Below, one piece after another: positions 6,643 to 14,864 of a DNA stretch of 22,317 nucleotides. How positions within the stretch are numbered: position 1 is the stretch's first letter; each line of letters opens with the position of its first letter. This DNA is from Chitinophaga pinensis (GTDB lineage Bacteria; Bacteroidota; Bacteroidia; Flavobacteriales_D; Crocinitomicaceae), in the NCBI GenBank assembly GCA_945870115.1, contig CAMBRH010000013.1:1-22317 (forward strand), given 5' to 3'. The notes under the pieces are model-generated. The model did no database searches. It was not told the DNA's origin and saw only the letters and a program-made list of their open reading frames with translations. The translations under genes and the position numbers were made by a program.

Positions 6643-7842
6643 TTATTTTTTGAATCTGAATAGAATGATCAATGCAGACAATAAAGTTATAATTGCAATA
6701 AATAAAATCGCGGCATTTAGGTTGAAAATATCTGCAATAATTCCTGTTAAAATTGCACCAAAAGCATAACCTAAATCCCTCCAAAGACGAAAAACACCAA
6801 CACTTTTTGCTCTATCTTCAGGGTGCGTATTTTCGGCAATCGTTGCTAAAAAAGTAGGATAAACCAATGCTGTACCAAAACCTAACCCGACAGATAGAAT
6901 CACAAATATTAGTAAAGTTTCGGCTGAAAAGAATCCAAATAATGCTAAGGCTTGCAGAAGCATTCCAATAAATAAAAGGTTTTTCTTAGGGAATTTATCT
7001 GCCAATTTCCCTGTAAAAAGTTGTCCTAAGCCCCAAACGGCTGGATAAATTGCAGTAATCATTCCGATTTGTGCAATATTAAAGTGACGTTGAGACAAAA
7101 TAATAGGAAAAATCCCCCAAACCATTCCGTCATTCAAATTGTTCACCAATCCAGCTTGAGTCACTGATCCCAAAATTTTATGTCGCCAAGTAGTTTCTAA
7201 AAAAACATGTTTTAATTTAGGAATTGTACTCGTTGTTTTTTCAAGTTGAACATGAGATCTTGTATCTTTAATCAGAAAAATACTTGAGAATAAACCCAAG
7301 AAAACCAAGCCGATTCCAATGTAAAAAGGATAAGGTCGAATTCCGTATTCACTGGCAATATATCCAGAGAAAAAAGCGACGGCTGCAACAGCAATATAGC
7401 CAGCAAATTCGTTTAAGCCCATGGCGAAACCGCGCTGTTTGTCTCCTACCAAATCTATTTTCATCACAACAGTACTCGACCAAGCCAAACCTTGATTTAT
7501 TCCCAATAAAACATTTGCAAAAACAATCCAATTCCAATGATTGGCATAAATTAGAATAAATGGTATCGGAATCGCGACAAGCCAACCAACGACAAGTAAA
7601 TTTTTTCTGCCCAAACGATTTGCTAAAGTGCCAGTAAAATAGTTTGTCAATGCTTTCACAATTCCAAAAACTACAATAAAAGATAAAATGGCTGAATTTG
7701 CTGCAATGTGAAATTCTTTTTCAGCTAATTCTGGTATAATTGAACGCTCTAAACCAACCATTCCGCCCACAAATGCATTCACAATTACTAATAATGTAAA
7801 TTGCTTCCAGTTTTCTTTCAGTCCTAATTGAATGGGCTTCAT
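6643..7842 (-). CDS. Major facilitator superfamily transporter
   Basis: This is a polytopic inner-membrane protein of 399 residues with about 12 hydrophobic segments in two halves. The loop between TM2 and TM3 carries the MFS motif A in the form GTLANRLGRKN, and the equivalent loop of the second half is GKLADKFPKKN. This is typical of 12-TM drug/proton antiporter-type MFS proteins, and the substrate is not deducible. A GTG at 7851 would add three residues; I prefer the ATG at 7842, which begins MKPIQLG. It is divergent from alaS and is followed after 22 bases by the acetolactate-decarboxylase-like lipoprotein, so an export or uptake role linked to that protein's product is possible but speculative. 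Confidence 0.88.
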   Translation of the reverse strand: MKPIQLGLKENWKQFTLLVIVNAFVGGMVGLERSIIPELAEKEFHIAANSAILSFIVVFGIVKALTNYFTGTLANRLGRKNLLVVGWLVAIPIPFILIYANHWNWIVFANVLLGINQGLAWSSTVVMKIDLVGDKQRGFAMGLNEFAGYIAVAAVAFFSGYIASEYGIRPYPFYIGIGLVFLGLFSSIFLIKDTRSHVQLEKTTSTIPKLKHVFLETTWRHKILGSVTQAGLVNNLNDGMVWGIFPIILSQRHFNIAQIGMITAIYPAVWGLGQLFTGKLADKFPKKNLLFIGMLLQALALFGFFSAETLLIFVILSVGLGFGTALVYPTFLATIAENTHPEDRAKSVGVFRLWRDLGYAFGAILTGIIADIFNLNAAILFIAIITLLSALIILFRFKK

Positions 7843-7917
7843 TAAATTCACTATAAATTTAGTTGTAAAAATAAGGATTAATTGGAAATGAGATTAATAA
7901 AATTAAATTTAAATCCT

Positions 7918-7925
7918 TAAATTTG
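7918..7925 (+). promoter_or_regulatory. Possible -7 element for alaS
   Basis: TAAATTTG matches TAnnTTTG and is followed by CAC. It lies 29 bases before the alaS ATG, a reasonable distance for a short leader. No TTG is found at the normal -33 spacing. Confidence 0.4.
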
Positions 7926-7954
7926 CACATCAAATAACAAAAGGCAAGATTAAA

Positions 7955-10570
7955 ATGAAATTACACGATATTAGAAAGCATTTCTTCGATTTTTTTGAAA
8001 GTAAAGGACATCAAATCGTTCCTTCAGCACCAATGGTTGTGAAAAATGACCCAACACTGATGTTTACGAATGCTGGAATGAATCAGTTTAAAGATTATTT
8101 CCTTGGAAATGCTGTCGCTAAAAATAAACGTGTTGCAAATACGCAAAAATGCCTACGTGTTTCAGGTAAACATAATGATTTAGAGGAAGTTGGAGTTGAT
8201 ACTTACCATCATACGATGTTTGAAATGCTTGGAAATTGGTCTTTTGGAGATTATTTCAAAGAAGAGGCAATTTCTTGGGCGTGGGAACTTTTAACAGAGG
8301 TTTATAAAATCCCTAAAGATCAATTGTATGTTACCGTTTTTGAAGGAGATACAAAAGATAATGTTCCTCAAGATACAGAAAGTTACGAAATTTGGAAACG
8401 TTTTATTGCCGAAGATCGCATCATTCTAGCTTCAAAAAAAGATAATTTTTGGGAAATGGGCGATACGGGACCATGTGGACCTTGCTCTGAAATCCATGTT
8501 GATATTCGTCCAAAAGCTGATAGAGAAAAAATTGATGGTAAAACACTTGTAAACAATGATCATCCGCAAGTTGTGGAAATATGGAACAATGTTTTTATGC
8601 AATTCAACCGAAAAGCGGATGGAAGTTTGGAAAAATTACCTGCAACACATGTTGATACAGGAATGGGATTGGAACGTTTGGCAATGGCTTTACAAGGAAA
8701 AACATCAAATTATGATACCGATTTATTTCAAACTTTAATTCAGCACATTGCTCAACTTTCAGGGGTAAAATATGGTGAGAAAGAGGAAACAGATATTGCC
8801 TTGCGTGTAATTGCTGATCACATTCGTGCAATCGCTTTCTCAATTGCTGATGGACAAATTCCGTCAAATACGGGTGCTGGTTATGTTATTCGTAGAATTT
8901 TAAGAAGAGCAGTTCGTTATGGTTACCAAACTTTAGGTTTGAAAGAACCATTTATGTCAGGATTATCAGTCATTTTAGGAAAAGCAATGGGAGAATCTTT
9001 CCCGGAATTGTTGAAACAAAAAGACATCATTGAAAAAGTAATTTTTGAAGAAGAAGCGAGCTTTTTTAGGACATTAGAACAAGGATTGAAGAGAATTGAT
9101 TTATTGATTCAAGATGCAAAAAAAAAGAATAATAAAACAACTTTAGAAGGATCAGCAATTTTTGAATTATTTGACACTTTTGGTTTTCCATTGGATTTAA
9201 CTTCATTGATTGCTAGAGAAAATAATTTGTTTGTTGACGAGGAAGGATTTAACAAAGAATTGAATCTGCAAAAAGAACGTTCTCGCGCGGCAACATCTAT
9301 TGAAACAGCTGATTGGGTGCAAGTTAGTTCGGATGTTGAAACTGAATTTGTTGGTTACGACTCAATACAAGCAGATGTGAAAATTGTGAAATATAGAAAA
9401 GTAATTCAGAATAAAAAAGAATTTTTTCAATTGGTTTTGGATAAAACTCCATTTTATCCAGAAGGTGGTGGGCAAGTTGGTGATTCTGGTATTTTAGAAA
9501 GTTCAGATGCTAAAATTAATATCTTTGACACAAAGAAAGAAAATGGCTTAATTGTTCATTTAACAGATAGATTATCAGATAATTTAAGTCAATCATTTAA
9601 AGCAAAGATTAATACTGAAAAGAGAGTTTCAACAACCTCAAATCACTCAGCGACACATCTATTGCATCATGCTTTAAGAACTGTTTTAGGAACCCATGTT
9701 GAACAAAAAGGATCTTTAGTAAATCCGAATTATTTGCGTTTTGACTTTTCTCATTTTGCAAAAATAACGGATGAAGAATTAGAAAAAATTGAAAAATTAG
9801 TTCGTCAGCAAATAAAAGCAAATATTCATTTGGAGGAAGCGCGCGATTTACCAATTGCTGAAGCAGAGAAATCTGGAGCGATGATGCTTTTTGGTGAAAA
9901 ATATGGCGACAAAGTTCGCTTAATTCAATTTGGAGATTCAAAAGAATTATGTGGTGGAACACATGTTTCTGAAACAGGAAAAATTGGTTTGTTTAAAATT
10001 ACTTCTGAATCAGCTGTTGCTGCAGGAATTAGGAGAATCGAAGCAATTACAAACGAAACTGCAGAAATATATTTTGAAGAAAAAGCAAGTAAATTAGATC
10101 GCATTTCTGAAATCTTCAAGAATCCAAAAGATTTAGAACTAACAATTGAAGATTTACTTAATAAAAATCAGTTGTTGACTAAACAAATTGAAGCTTTTCA
10201 AAGAGAAAAAGCAAAATTAGTTAAACAAGAATTGAAGACTAAAATCACAGTTAAAAATGGGATTTCACTTCTTTCAGAAAAAATTAATTTAGATGCTGCA
10301 TCCGTAAAAGATATTTTGTTTCAACTTAAATCTGAAGTTGAAAATTTTGCTGGAATTATTGGAGCAATAGAAGGAGATAAATGCAGTTTAAGCATTATTT
10401 TTTCTGATTCTCTTGTAGAAAGTAAAAAATTAGACGCTGGAAAAATTATTAGAGAAATTTCGAAAAACATCAACGGTGGAGGTGGAGGACAAGCATTTTT
10501 CGCAACCGCTGGAGGAAAAAATCCAAATGGAATCGAAAAAGCGTTGTTGGAATTTGAGAATCAATTATAA
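7955..10570 (+). CDS. alaS: Alanyl-tRNA synthetase
   Basis: This enzyme charges tRNA-Ala with alanine in the cytoplasm; it is 871 residues and full length. The class II catalytic domain is at the N-terminus (from HDIRKHFFDFFESKGH, with motif TNAGMNQFK and FEMLGNWSFGDYF). The tRNA-recognition helices, the editing domain and the C-terminal glycine-rich DHHA1 domain (GGGGGQAFFATAGG) follow. The editing-site zinc ligands are all present: H564 and H568 in HSATH, and C666 and H670 in CGGTH, so it should hydrolyse Ser-tRNA-Ala and Gly-tRNA-Ala. A coiled-coil linker lies around residues 730-765. It appears to be a single-gene unit, divergent from the MFS gene. Confidence 0.97.
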   Translation: MKLHDIRKHFFDFFESKGHQIVPSAPMVVKNDPTLMFTNAGMNQFKDYFLGNAVAKNKRVANTQKCLRVSGKHNDLEEVGVDTYHHTMFEMLGNWSFGDYFKEEAISWAWELLTEVYKIPKDQLYVTVFEGDTKDNVPQDTESYEIWKRFIAEDRIILASKKDNFWEMGDTGPCGPCSEIHVDIRPKADREKIDGKTLVNNDHPQVVEIWNNVFMQFNRKADGSLEKLPATHVDTGMGLERLAMALQGKTSNYDTDLFQTLIQHIAQLSGVKYGEKEETDIALRVIADHIRAIAFSIADGQIPSNTGAGYVIRRILRRAVRYGYQTLGLKEPFMSGLSVILGKAMGESFPELLKQKDIIEKVIFEEEASFFRTLEQGLKRIDLLIQDAKKKNNKTTLEGSAIFELFDTFGFPLDLTSLIARENNLFVDEEGFNKELNLQKERSRAATSIETADWVQVSSDVETEFVGYDSIQADVKIVKYRKVIQNKKEFFQLVLDKTPFYPEGGGQVGDSGILESSDAKINIFDTKKENGLIVHLTDRLSDNLSQSFKAKINTEKRVSTTSNHSATHLLHHALRTVLGTHVEQKGSLVNPNYLRFDFSHFAKITDEELEKIEKLVRQQIKANIHLEEARDLPIAEAEKSGAMMLFGEKYGDKVRLIQFGDSKELCGGTHVSETGKIGLFKITSESAVAAGIRRIEAITNETAEIYFEEKASKLDRISEIFKNPKDLELTIEDLLNKNQLLTKQIEAFQREKAKLVKQELKTKITVKNGISLLSEKINLDAASVKDILFQLKSEVENFAGIIGAIEGDKCSLSIIFSDSLVESKKLDAGKIIREISKNINGGGGGQAFFATAGGKNPNGIEKALLEFENQL

Positions 10571-10666
10571 TCAATCTAAGATGAATAATATTGTGACAAC
10601 GAAATAATTACAATTTAAAAACAAATCCAAAAATAATCTTGTTTTGAAATAGATATTTTAAAAAAA

Positions 10667-11305
10667 ATGGCAGAAAAATTTCAAAATAAATATAGAATTG
10701 AATCAATTCGTTTGCAAAATTGGGATTATGCAAGTGATGGTATTTATTTTATTACAATCTGCACAAAAAACAGAGAACATTATTTTGGGGAAATTGAAAA
10801 TGGTAAAATGATTTTATCCAATGTTGGTGTAATAGCTGATTTGTTATGGTTTGAAATAAAAAATCATGCGAAAAATATTGAATTAGGTGAATTTGTTGTA
10901 ATGCCAAATCACATTCATGGAATTTTAATTTTGAATGGGAATGATATAGATGGCAATATTGTAACGGATGGTAATATTGTAACGGATGGTGATTTTGTAG
11001 AGCCAAGGCATGCCTTGGCTCTACAAAATCACCAATGCGACGAAAAAATTCCATCCGAAAACACAAAAACAAATGGTCAACAACGTTTTCAAAATCAGGG
11101 TAAAAATTCAATTTCATCAATAGTTGGTTCGTATAAATCTGCTGTAACAAAACATTGTAATCGTTTGGGATTTAATTTTGTTTGGCAAGCTAGATTTTAC
11201 GATAATATTATTCGTGATGAAAAATCATTTGAAAATGTTCAGAATTATATTGTCAACAATCCATTGAATTGGAATAAAGATAAGTTTTTTGAAAATGAAA
11301 TGTAA
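10667..11305 (+). CDS. REP-associated tyrosine transposase (RAYT, IS200-like HUH family) with internal palindrome
   Basis: This is 212 residues. The N-terminal part has the Y1-transposase beta strands (YFITICTKNREHYFG) and the HUH motif MPNHIHG (H82, H84). The C-terminal part has WQARFYDNIIRDEKSFENVQNYIVNNP with a candidate catalytic tyrosine Y194 in YIVNNP. RAYTs are single-copy domesticated relatives of IS200 transposases that cut REP-type palindromes in single strands. Between the two halves lies a variable insert (about residues 92-135). In it, 18-bp tandem repeats encode GNIVTD GNIVTD, followed by a perfect 48-bp palindrome encoding GDFVEPRHALALQNH. The frame stays open through both. No flanking terminal hairpins or TnpB gene are visible, so this is not a standard IS200 element. 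It starts with ATG at 10667, 96 bases after alaS. Confidence 0.88.
   Translation: MAEKFQNKYRIESIRLQNWDYASDGIYFITICTKNREHYFGEIENGKMILSNVGVIADLLWFEIKNHAKNIELGEFVVMPNHIHGILILNGNDIDGNIVTDGNIVTDGDFVEPRHALALQNHQCDEKIPSENTKTNGQQRFQNQGKNSISSIVGSYKSAVTKHCNRLGFNFVWQARFYDNIIRDEKSFENVQNYIVNNPLNWNKDKFFENEM
10949..11002 (+). repeat. 18-bp tandem repeat, two near-identical units plus one diverged unit
   Basis: The units at 10949-10966 and 10967-10984 differ at one base (GATGGyAATATTGTAACG). The next 18 bases (10985-11002) match the second unit at 14 of 18 positions and run into the left arm of the palindrome. Being a multiple of three, the repeat keeps the transposase frame and adds GNIVTD units, so copy number can change without breaking the gene. 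Confidence 0.85.
10987..11034. repeat. Perfect 48-bp palindrome (REP/BIME-like) inside the transposase gene
   Basis: The sequence is its own reverse complement from 10987 to 11034, centred between 11010 and 11011, with arms of 24 bases and no spacer. The core GCCAAGGCATGCCTTGGC is much richer in GC than its surroundings. The outer arms carry GTAGAG...CTCTAC, which resembles short palindromic repeats dispersed in Bacteroidota and cyanobacterial genomes. Both DNA strands encode the same GDFVEPRHALALQNH in the relevant frames. No second copy exists in this window. Confidence 0.9.
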
Positions 11306-11350
11306 TATTTACAATTTAATAATAAATCATTTAGTAATGAAAAATAAACT

Positions 11351-12613
11351 TTGAAAGTTCTAATCATAACATATTATTGGCCACCAAGTGGAGGTTCTGG
11401 TGTACAGCGATGGATGTATTTTGCCAAATATTTACAAGAATTTGGCATTGAACCAATTGTGATTACAGTTGACGAAAAACAAGCGTCTTATCCTTCTTTG
11501 GATTTTTCATTAAATAAAAATGTGGAAAATATCGAAGTTCACAAAACAAAAACCTTAGAATTAATTCGCTTTTATTCATTTTTAAAATCTGGAAATTCTA
11601 AAAAGTCCATTCCTCAAGGGAATGTCGGAAATGCTAAAAAAACTTTCTTTGATAAAATCGCAACAAAGATTAGAGCAAATTATTTTATTCCAGATGCAAG
11701 AATTGGCTGGAATTATTATGCTTACAAAGAAGCAAAAAAAGTAATTGAAAATAATAAAATTGACCTTGTAATAACTACTGGACCGCCACATTCGACGCAT
11801 TTAGTAGGATTAAAATTAAAAAAGAATTTTAACATCAAGTGGATTGCTGATTTCAGAGATCCTTGGACAGAAATTTATTACAACGATATTTTTAAACGTT
11901 CAAAGAAGAAAACCGAAAAAGATAAAAACCTTGAATTTGAAGTTTTAAATTCGTGTGATTTGGTTTTGACCATCGGTCCATCGATGAAAGATTTATTGGC
12001 AAAAAAAGTAAGTGTAAATAAAATTGAATTTATTTATAATGGGTTTGATGAGAATTTGTTAGAAAATTTTGAAATGCAAAAAAATGATAAGTTTGTGATT
12101 TCATATGTTGGACTTTTGACTTCAAATTACCCGTATAAAAGTTTATTGAAAGCTTTAAAAAAAATAAAAAGCACAGAAATAATCTTTAAATTTACTGGGA
12201 AAATTGAACAAATCATAATTGATGAGTTTTCTCAGTTGAATAACATAGAATTAATTGTAAATGGAGTGAAATCTCATAAAGAAGCTTTTGATATTATGAG
12301 AAATTCAGATTTAAACGTTTTACTTTTGCCATACCAAATTGATTCAAAAATAATGATTACCGGAAAAGTTTTTGAATATCTTGCTACTGGAAAACCAATT
12401 TTAAGTATAGGAGCCATTGACAGTGACGCTGTAAAAATAATTAAGGAAGAATCAAAAATAAGTGCATGTTTTGAAAAAGAAGAAATTAATTTAATTCAAA
12501 AATTTATTGAAAATCAATTTAAAAATAGATCATTTTCAGTTAAAAATTCAGATTTTAATTTTTCGAGGAAAAAGTTAACAAAACAATTAAGTGAATTAAT
12601 AAAAAAAGTCTGA
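11351..12613 (+). CDS. Glycosyltransferase, GT4-like (GT-B fold)
   Basis: This 420-residue protein begins KVLIITYYWPPSGGSGVQRWMYFAKYL, the usual N-terminal Rossmann start with the glycine-rich loop of GT4-type enzymes. The C-terminal half carries the donor-binding region SYVGLLTSNYPYKSLLKAL and GKVFEYLATGKPIL, where the glutamate normally contacts the nucleotide sugar. Such enzymes build cell-surface polysaccharides or glycans at the cytoplasmic face of the membrane; donor and acceptor cannot be predicted. The start is TTG at 11351, because an in-frame TAA lies at 11345-11347 and the conserved sequence begins immediately; the ATG at 11338 is out of frame and stops after five codons. It stands alone rather than in a polysaccharide cluster. 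Confidence 0.88.
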   Translation: MKVLIITYYWPPSGGSGVQRWMYFAKYLQEFGIEPIVITVDEKQASYPSLDFSLNKNVENIEVHKTKTLELIRFYSFLKSGNSKKSIPQGNVGNAKKTFFDKIATKIRANYFIPDARIGWNYYAYKEAKKVIENNKIDLVITTGPPHSTHLVGLKLKKNFNIKWIADFRDPWTEIYYNDIFKRSKKKTEKDKNLEFEVLNSCDLVLTIGPSMKDLLAKKVSVNKIEFIYNGFDENLLENFEMQKNDKFVISYVGLLTSNYPYKSLLKALKKIKSTEIIFKFTGKIEQIIIDEFSQLNNIELIVNGVKSHKEAFDIMRNSDLNVLLLPYQIDSKIMITGKVFEYLATGKPILSIGAIDSDAVKIIKEESKISACFEKEEINLIQKFIENQFKNRSFSVKNSDFNFSRKKLTKQLSELIKKV

Positions 12614-12635
12614 CAAATATTTGCCAGACTTTCTT
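12605..12635. terminator. Probable bidirectional terminator between converging genes
   Basis: AAAGTCTG at 12605-12612 pairs with CAGACTTT at 12625-12632, and the inner CAAAT/ATTTG extends the stem after an A/C mismatch. It is flanked by an A run on the left and a TTTC end on the right. It overlaps the glycosyltransferase stop codon and lies 20 bases from the stop of the convergent gene, so it can serve both strands. Confidence 0.7.
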
Positions 12636-12652
12636 GAGAAAAATATTTCTGA

Positions 12653-13513
12653 TTACATTTTAATAAATTTAGTTATTGAATTATTTATTACAAACAAATA
12701 TGTTGCAGGAATTAATTTTTCAACATTAATTTCAGAAGAATTTAATTTTCCTTCTTTTATTATTCTACCTTGCAAGTCAACAATTTGAAAAGATTGATTT
12801 GCTATTTTTAAGTTTTTTAAAGTAATTTTATCATTTACTGGATTTACAAAAGTAAAATCAGCTTTATTTTCATTAATAGAATTTGTTAAATTATATGTAA
12901 TCGTTATTTCAGGCCATTTATTTGCATCTGAATTGTCACTTGAGCAAAATCCAATTCTTCTATAATGTTCTTCAGTTTGTAATTTCCAATAAAAACCATA
13001 TCCTTCAGATGGATTTTCCAAAATATCATTTACTAATTGAGTAACATTTATTTCTATATCTTGAGTAACAGAATCTGTCATTTGAACAGAAACTCTATTC
13101 ATTTCAGTGTAAGCAGGTGGATTTGAATTTGTAATTAAATGTTCATCCCAAGGTTCTGTAATTTTATTTAACCAAGATTCGTTACTTCCATTTAAAGTAG
13201 AATGATATTCAACACTACCATTTTCTCCATTGAAAGCATAGAACTTAAGTATTGCATTCGTAACAATCGCTCCTTGAGGTAATTGAGACCAATCAAAATC
13301 AATTATTGTATTAACTTTACTTGCTTCACCACTCCATGTCCAAGCAGAAGCACCAATTAAACTTAAATCACCAAGATTATCGCCATCATATATTGATGCA
13401 AAAGCAATTTCAGTATCTTTCCCTTCATTTGGCCCAGGCTTAAGTGTTAGCGTTTCTTGTGTAGAGGCAAAAAATCCTAGGCCAACAAATAATAAAGTGT
13501 AAATTTTTTTCAT
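12653..13513 (-). CDS. Secreted DNRLRE-type protein with T9SS sorting tail
   Basis: This 286-residue protein has a signal peptide (MKKIYTLLFVGLGFFAS, then TQ). The central domain (about 20-210) resembles DNRLRE/CBM96-like beta-sandwich modules. It begins with the paired statement of a TLTLKPGPNEGKDTEI type, has FDWSQLPQGAIVTNAILKFY in the middle and ends with YRRIGFCSSDNSDANKWPEITITY. The last 65 residues or so form a type A T9SS C-terminal signal: FVNPVNDKITL, IVDLQGRIIKEG, LIPATYLFVI and a terminal Lys-Met. The protein should cross the outer membrane by T9SS and be released or cell-attached; a glycan-binding or structural role is likely but unproven. The TTG at 13531 would add six residues; the ATG at 13513 fits the signal peptide far better. 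Confidence 0.88.
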   Translation of the reverse strand: MKKIYTLLFVGLGFFASTQETLTLKPGPNEGKDTEIAFASIYDGDNLGDLSLIGASAWTWSGEASKVNTIIDFDWSQLPQGAIVTNAILKFYAFNGENGSVEYHSTLNGSNESWLNKITEPWDEHLITNSNPPAYTEMNRVSVQMTDSVTQDIEINVTQLVNDILENPSEGYGFYWKLQTEEHYRRIGFCSSDNSDANKWPEITITYNLTNSINENKADFTFVNPVNDKITLKNLKIANQSFQIVDLQGRIIKEGKLNSSEINVEKLIPATYLFVINNSITKFIKM

Positions 13514-13528
13514 AATTATAATTTTTAC

Positions 13529-13536
13529 CAAAGATA
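13529..13536 (-). promoter_or_regulatory. Possible -7 element for the DNRLRE-type gene
   Basis: The minus strand reads TATCTTTG, matching TAnnTTTG, 15 bases upstream of the ATG. The leader would be very short and no -33 TTG is found at normal spacing. Confidence 0.3.
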
Positions 13537-13652
13537 GAAATTAAATTAATTTGATAAGTCTAAATGAATATTCAATTCTTTTCAATCAATATTTGATATG
13601 TTTCGAATATAATACAATAAAATTTCCTTATTTTTACAACAAAAAAACACCT

Positions 13653-14279
13653 TTGCAAAATTTCATTTCCATAACTAAAAAAGCCCGTTACTGGACATTG
13701 GGAGATCCAAATTCTGAAAAAATAATCTATGTTTTACATGGATACGGGCAACTGGCAGAATATTTCATTAAAAATTTTGAGCCATTAGTTGATCTTGGTT
13801 TTTACATTATTGCACCCGAAGGAACACAACGATTTTACTTAAACGGAACTTCCGGAAGAGTTGGTGCATCTTGGATGACAAAAGAATTACGAGAAATTGA
13901 TATAGAAGAAAATAACAATTATTTGGAAAGTCTTCATCTTGAGATTTCTAAAATAAATAGCTATAAATCAATTCATTTACTTGGTTTTTCTCAAGGTGGA
14001 GCAACAGCTAGTCGTTGGAAATTTACTAGTAAAATTAACTTCTCACATTTTATTTTGTGGGCATGTGTTTTTCCAGATGATGTAAAAATTGATTTTGAAG
14101 AAAAAACCGAATTTAAATCTAAAAAGACTTTTGTTGTGGGGCAAAAAGATGAATATTTTAATTCAGAAAATTTATTGAAAGTAACTGATTTTTATAAAAA
14201 AAATAATTTTGAAGTTTTTTTATTCGATGGTGGGCATAAAATTGATTTGAAAACACTACTTTTGATTTGTAATATTTAA
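13653..14279 (+). CDS. Alpha/beta serine hydrolase, phospholipase/carboxylesterase-like
   Basis: With the TTG start chosen here the protein has 208 residues. It carries the oxyanion-loop segment YVLHGYGQLAEYF near the N-terminus and the nucleophile elbow GFSQGG (Ser113). The acid is likely in VVGQKDEYF (Asp166) and the histidine in FDGGHKID (His195), a complete triad of the YpfH/carboxylesterase type. It has no signal peptide, so it probably acts in the cytoplasm on an ester substrate that cannot be named. No ATG is available near the N-terminus; the frame is open back to a TTG at 13551, but the extra 34 residues look non-coding and conservation starts at about QNFISITKKARYWTLG. It is followed after 13 bases by the barrel protein gene, suggesting cotranscription with the metallo-beta-lactamase. 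Confidence 0.8.
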   Translation: MQNFISITKKARYWTLGDPNSEKIIYVLHGYGQLAEYFIKNFEPLVDLGFYIIAPEGTQRFYLNGTSGRVGASWMTKELREIDIEENNNYLESLHLEISKINSYKSIHLLGFSQGGATASRWKFTSKINFSHFILWACVFPDDVKIDFEEKTEFKSKKTFVVGQKDEYFNSENLLKVTDFYKKNNFEVFLFDGGHKIDLKTLLLICNI

Positions 14280-14292
14280 ATGTTTTAAGCAA

Positions 14293-14859
14293 ATGAAATT
14301 TTTACTAATTTTCACTTTTTTATTGAATTCAATCTCGATTTTTTCGCAAGATGAAGAGGAAGAAATTCCAGTAAATGAAACTGAATTAGGTTTGGATTGC
14401 TTTGCAAACGCTTCAACCTTAGGAGGTTCATTCGGTCTAGGTGTGAAATATGGGATTATTAAAAATAAAAACATTATTTTTGGTCCGTCCATTAGAATTC
14501 AACGAATGTGGACAAATTATTTTGGTCAAAAATATGGCTTCACAATTTATGGAGGTGGAGCTTTTATCCATTACCGTTTAAATAATAGCTTATTCGCTGG
14601 AGCAGAATTTGAAGTACTAAAAAGCCCTTTTCAATACAATAATTTATATTCACCAAAAAGATGGGTTGCAACTTGTTTTGTTGGTGGAGGATTTTCTCAT
14701 GAATTTGTAAACATTGGTTTTAGATTAAATGCGGGCATTTTTTATGATATTGTTGGAAGTATTTCTAGTCCCTTTTCAACAAGTTATGTCTTGAAAAAAG
14801 AAGATGGTACACCTGTTCCTGTAATATATAGAATAGGATTTTTCTTTCCATTAAGTTAA
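14293..14859 (+). CDS. Small predicted outer-membrane beta-barrel protein
   Basis: This 188-residue protein has a clear signal peptide (MKFLLIFTFLLNSISIFSQ; Gln at or next to the cleavage site as usual in this phylum) and a short acidic linker (DEEEE). About eight to ten amphipathic strands follow, rich in Gly and aromatic residues (SFGLGVKYGI, FTIYGGGAFIHYRL, ATCFVGGGFSHEF, FRLNAGIFYDIVG), ending RIGFFFPLS. This is the look of an 8-strand or similar barrel of the outer membrane. No family is recognised with certainty. It lies 13 bases after the hydrolase and only 5 bases before the metallo-beta-lactamase, so the three are probably one transcript. Confidence 0.78.
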   Translation: MKFLLIFTFLLNSISIFSQDEEEEIPVNETELGLDCFANASTLGGSFGLGVKYGIIKNKNIIFGPSIRIQRMWTNYFGQKYGFTIYGGGAFIHYRLNNSLFAGAEFEVLKSPFQYNNLYSPKRWVATCFVGGGFSHEFVNIGFRLNAGIFYDIVGSISSPFSTSYVLKKEDGTPVPVIYRIGFFFPLS

Positions 14860-14864
14860 TTTCA

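Noticed and set aside
8604..8867. Minus-strand frame opposite alaS
   Set aside because: It is a shadow of the highly conserved alaS coding strand and lacks any protein-like features of its own.
10752..11150. 132-codon minus-strand frame within the transposase gene, also containing GDFVEPRHALALQNH
   Set aside because: It is open only as a shadow of the transposase; the shared peptide is a consequence of the perfect palindrome, not of a second gene.
10667..11305. Complete IS200/IS605 insertion sequence
   Set aside because: No tnpB, no subterminal hairpins and no flanking target tetranucleotide pattern were found; the protein and its internal palindrome fit a single-copy RAYT better.
13551..13652. 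N-terminal extension of the serine hydrolase to a TTG at 13551
   Set aside because: The extra 34 residues look like translated AT-rich intergenic DNA and family similarity begins after them.
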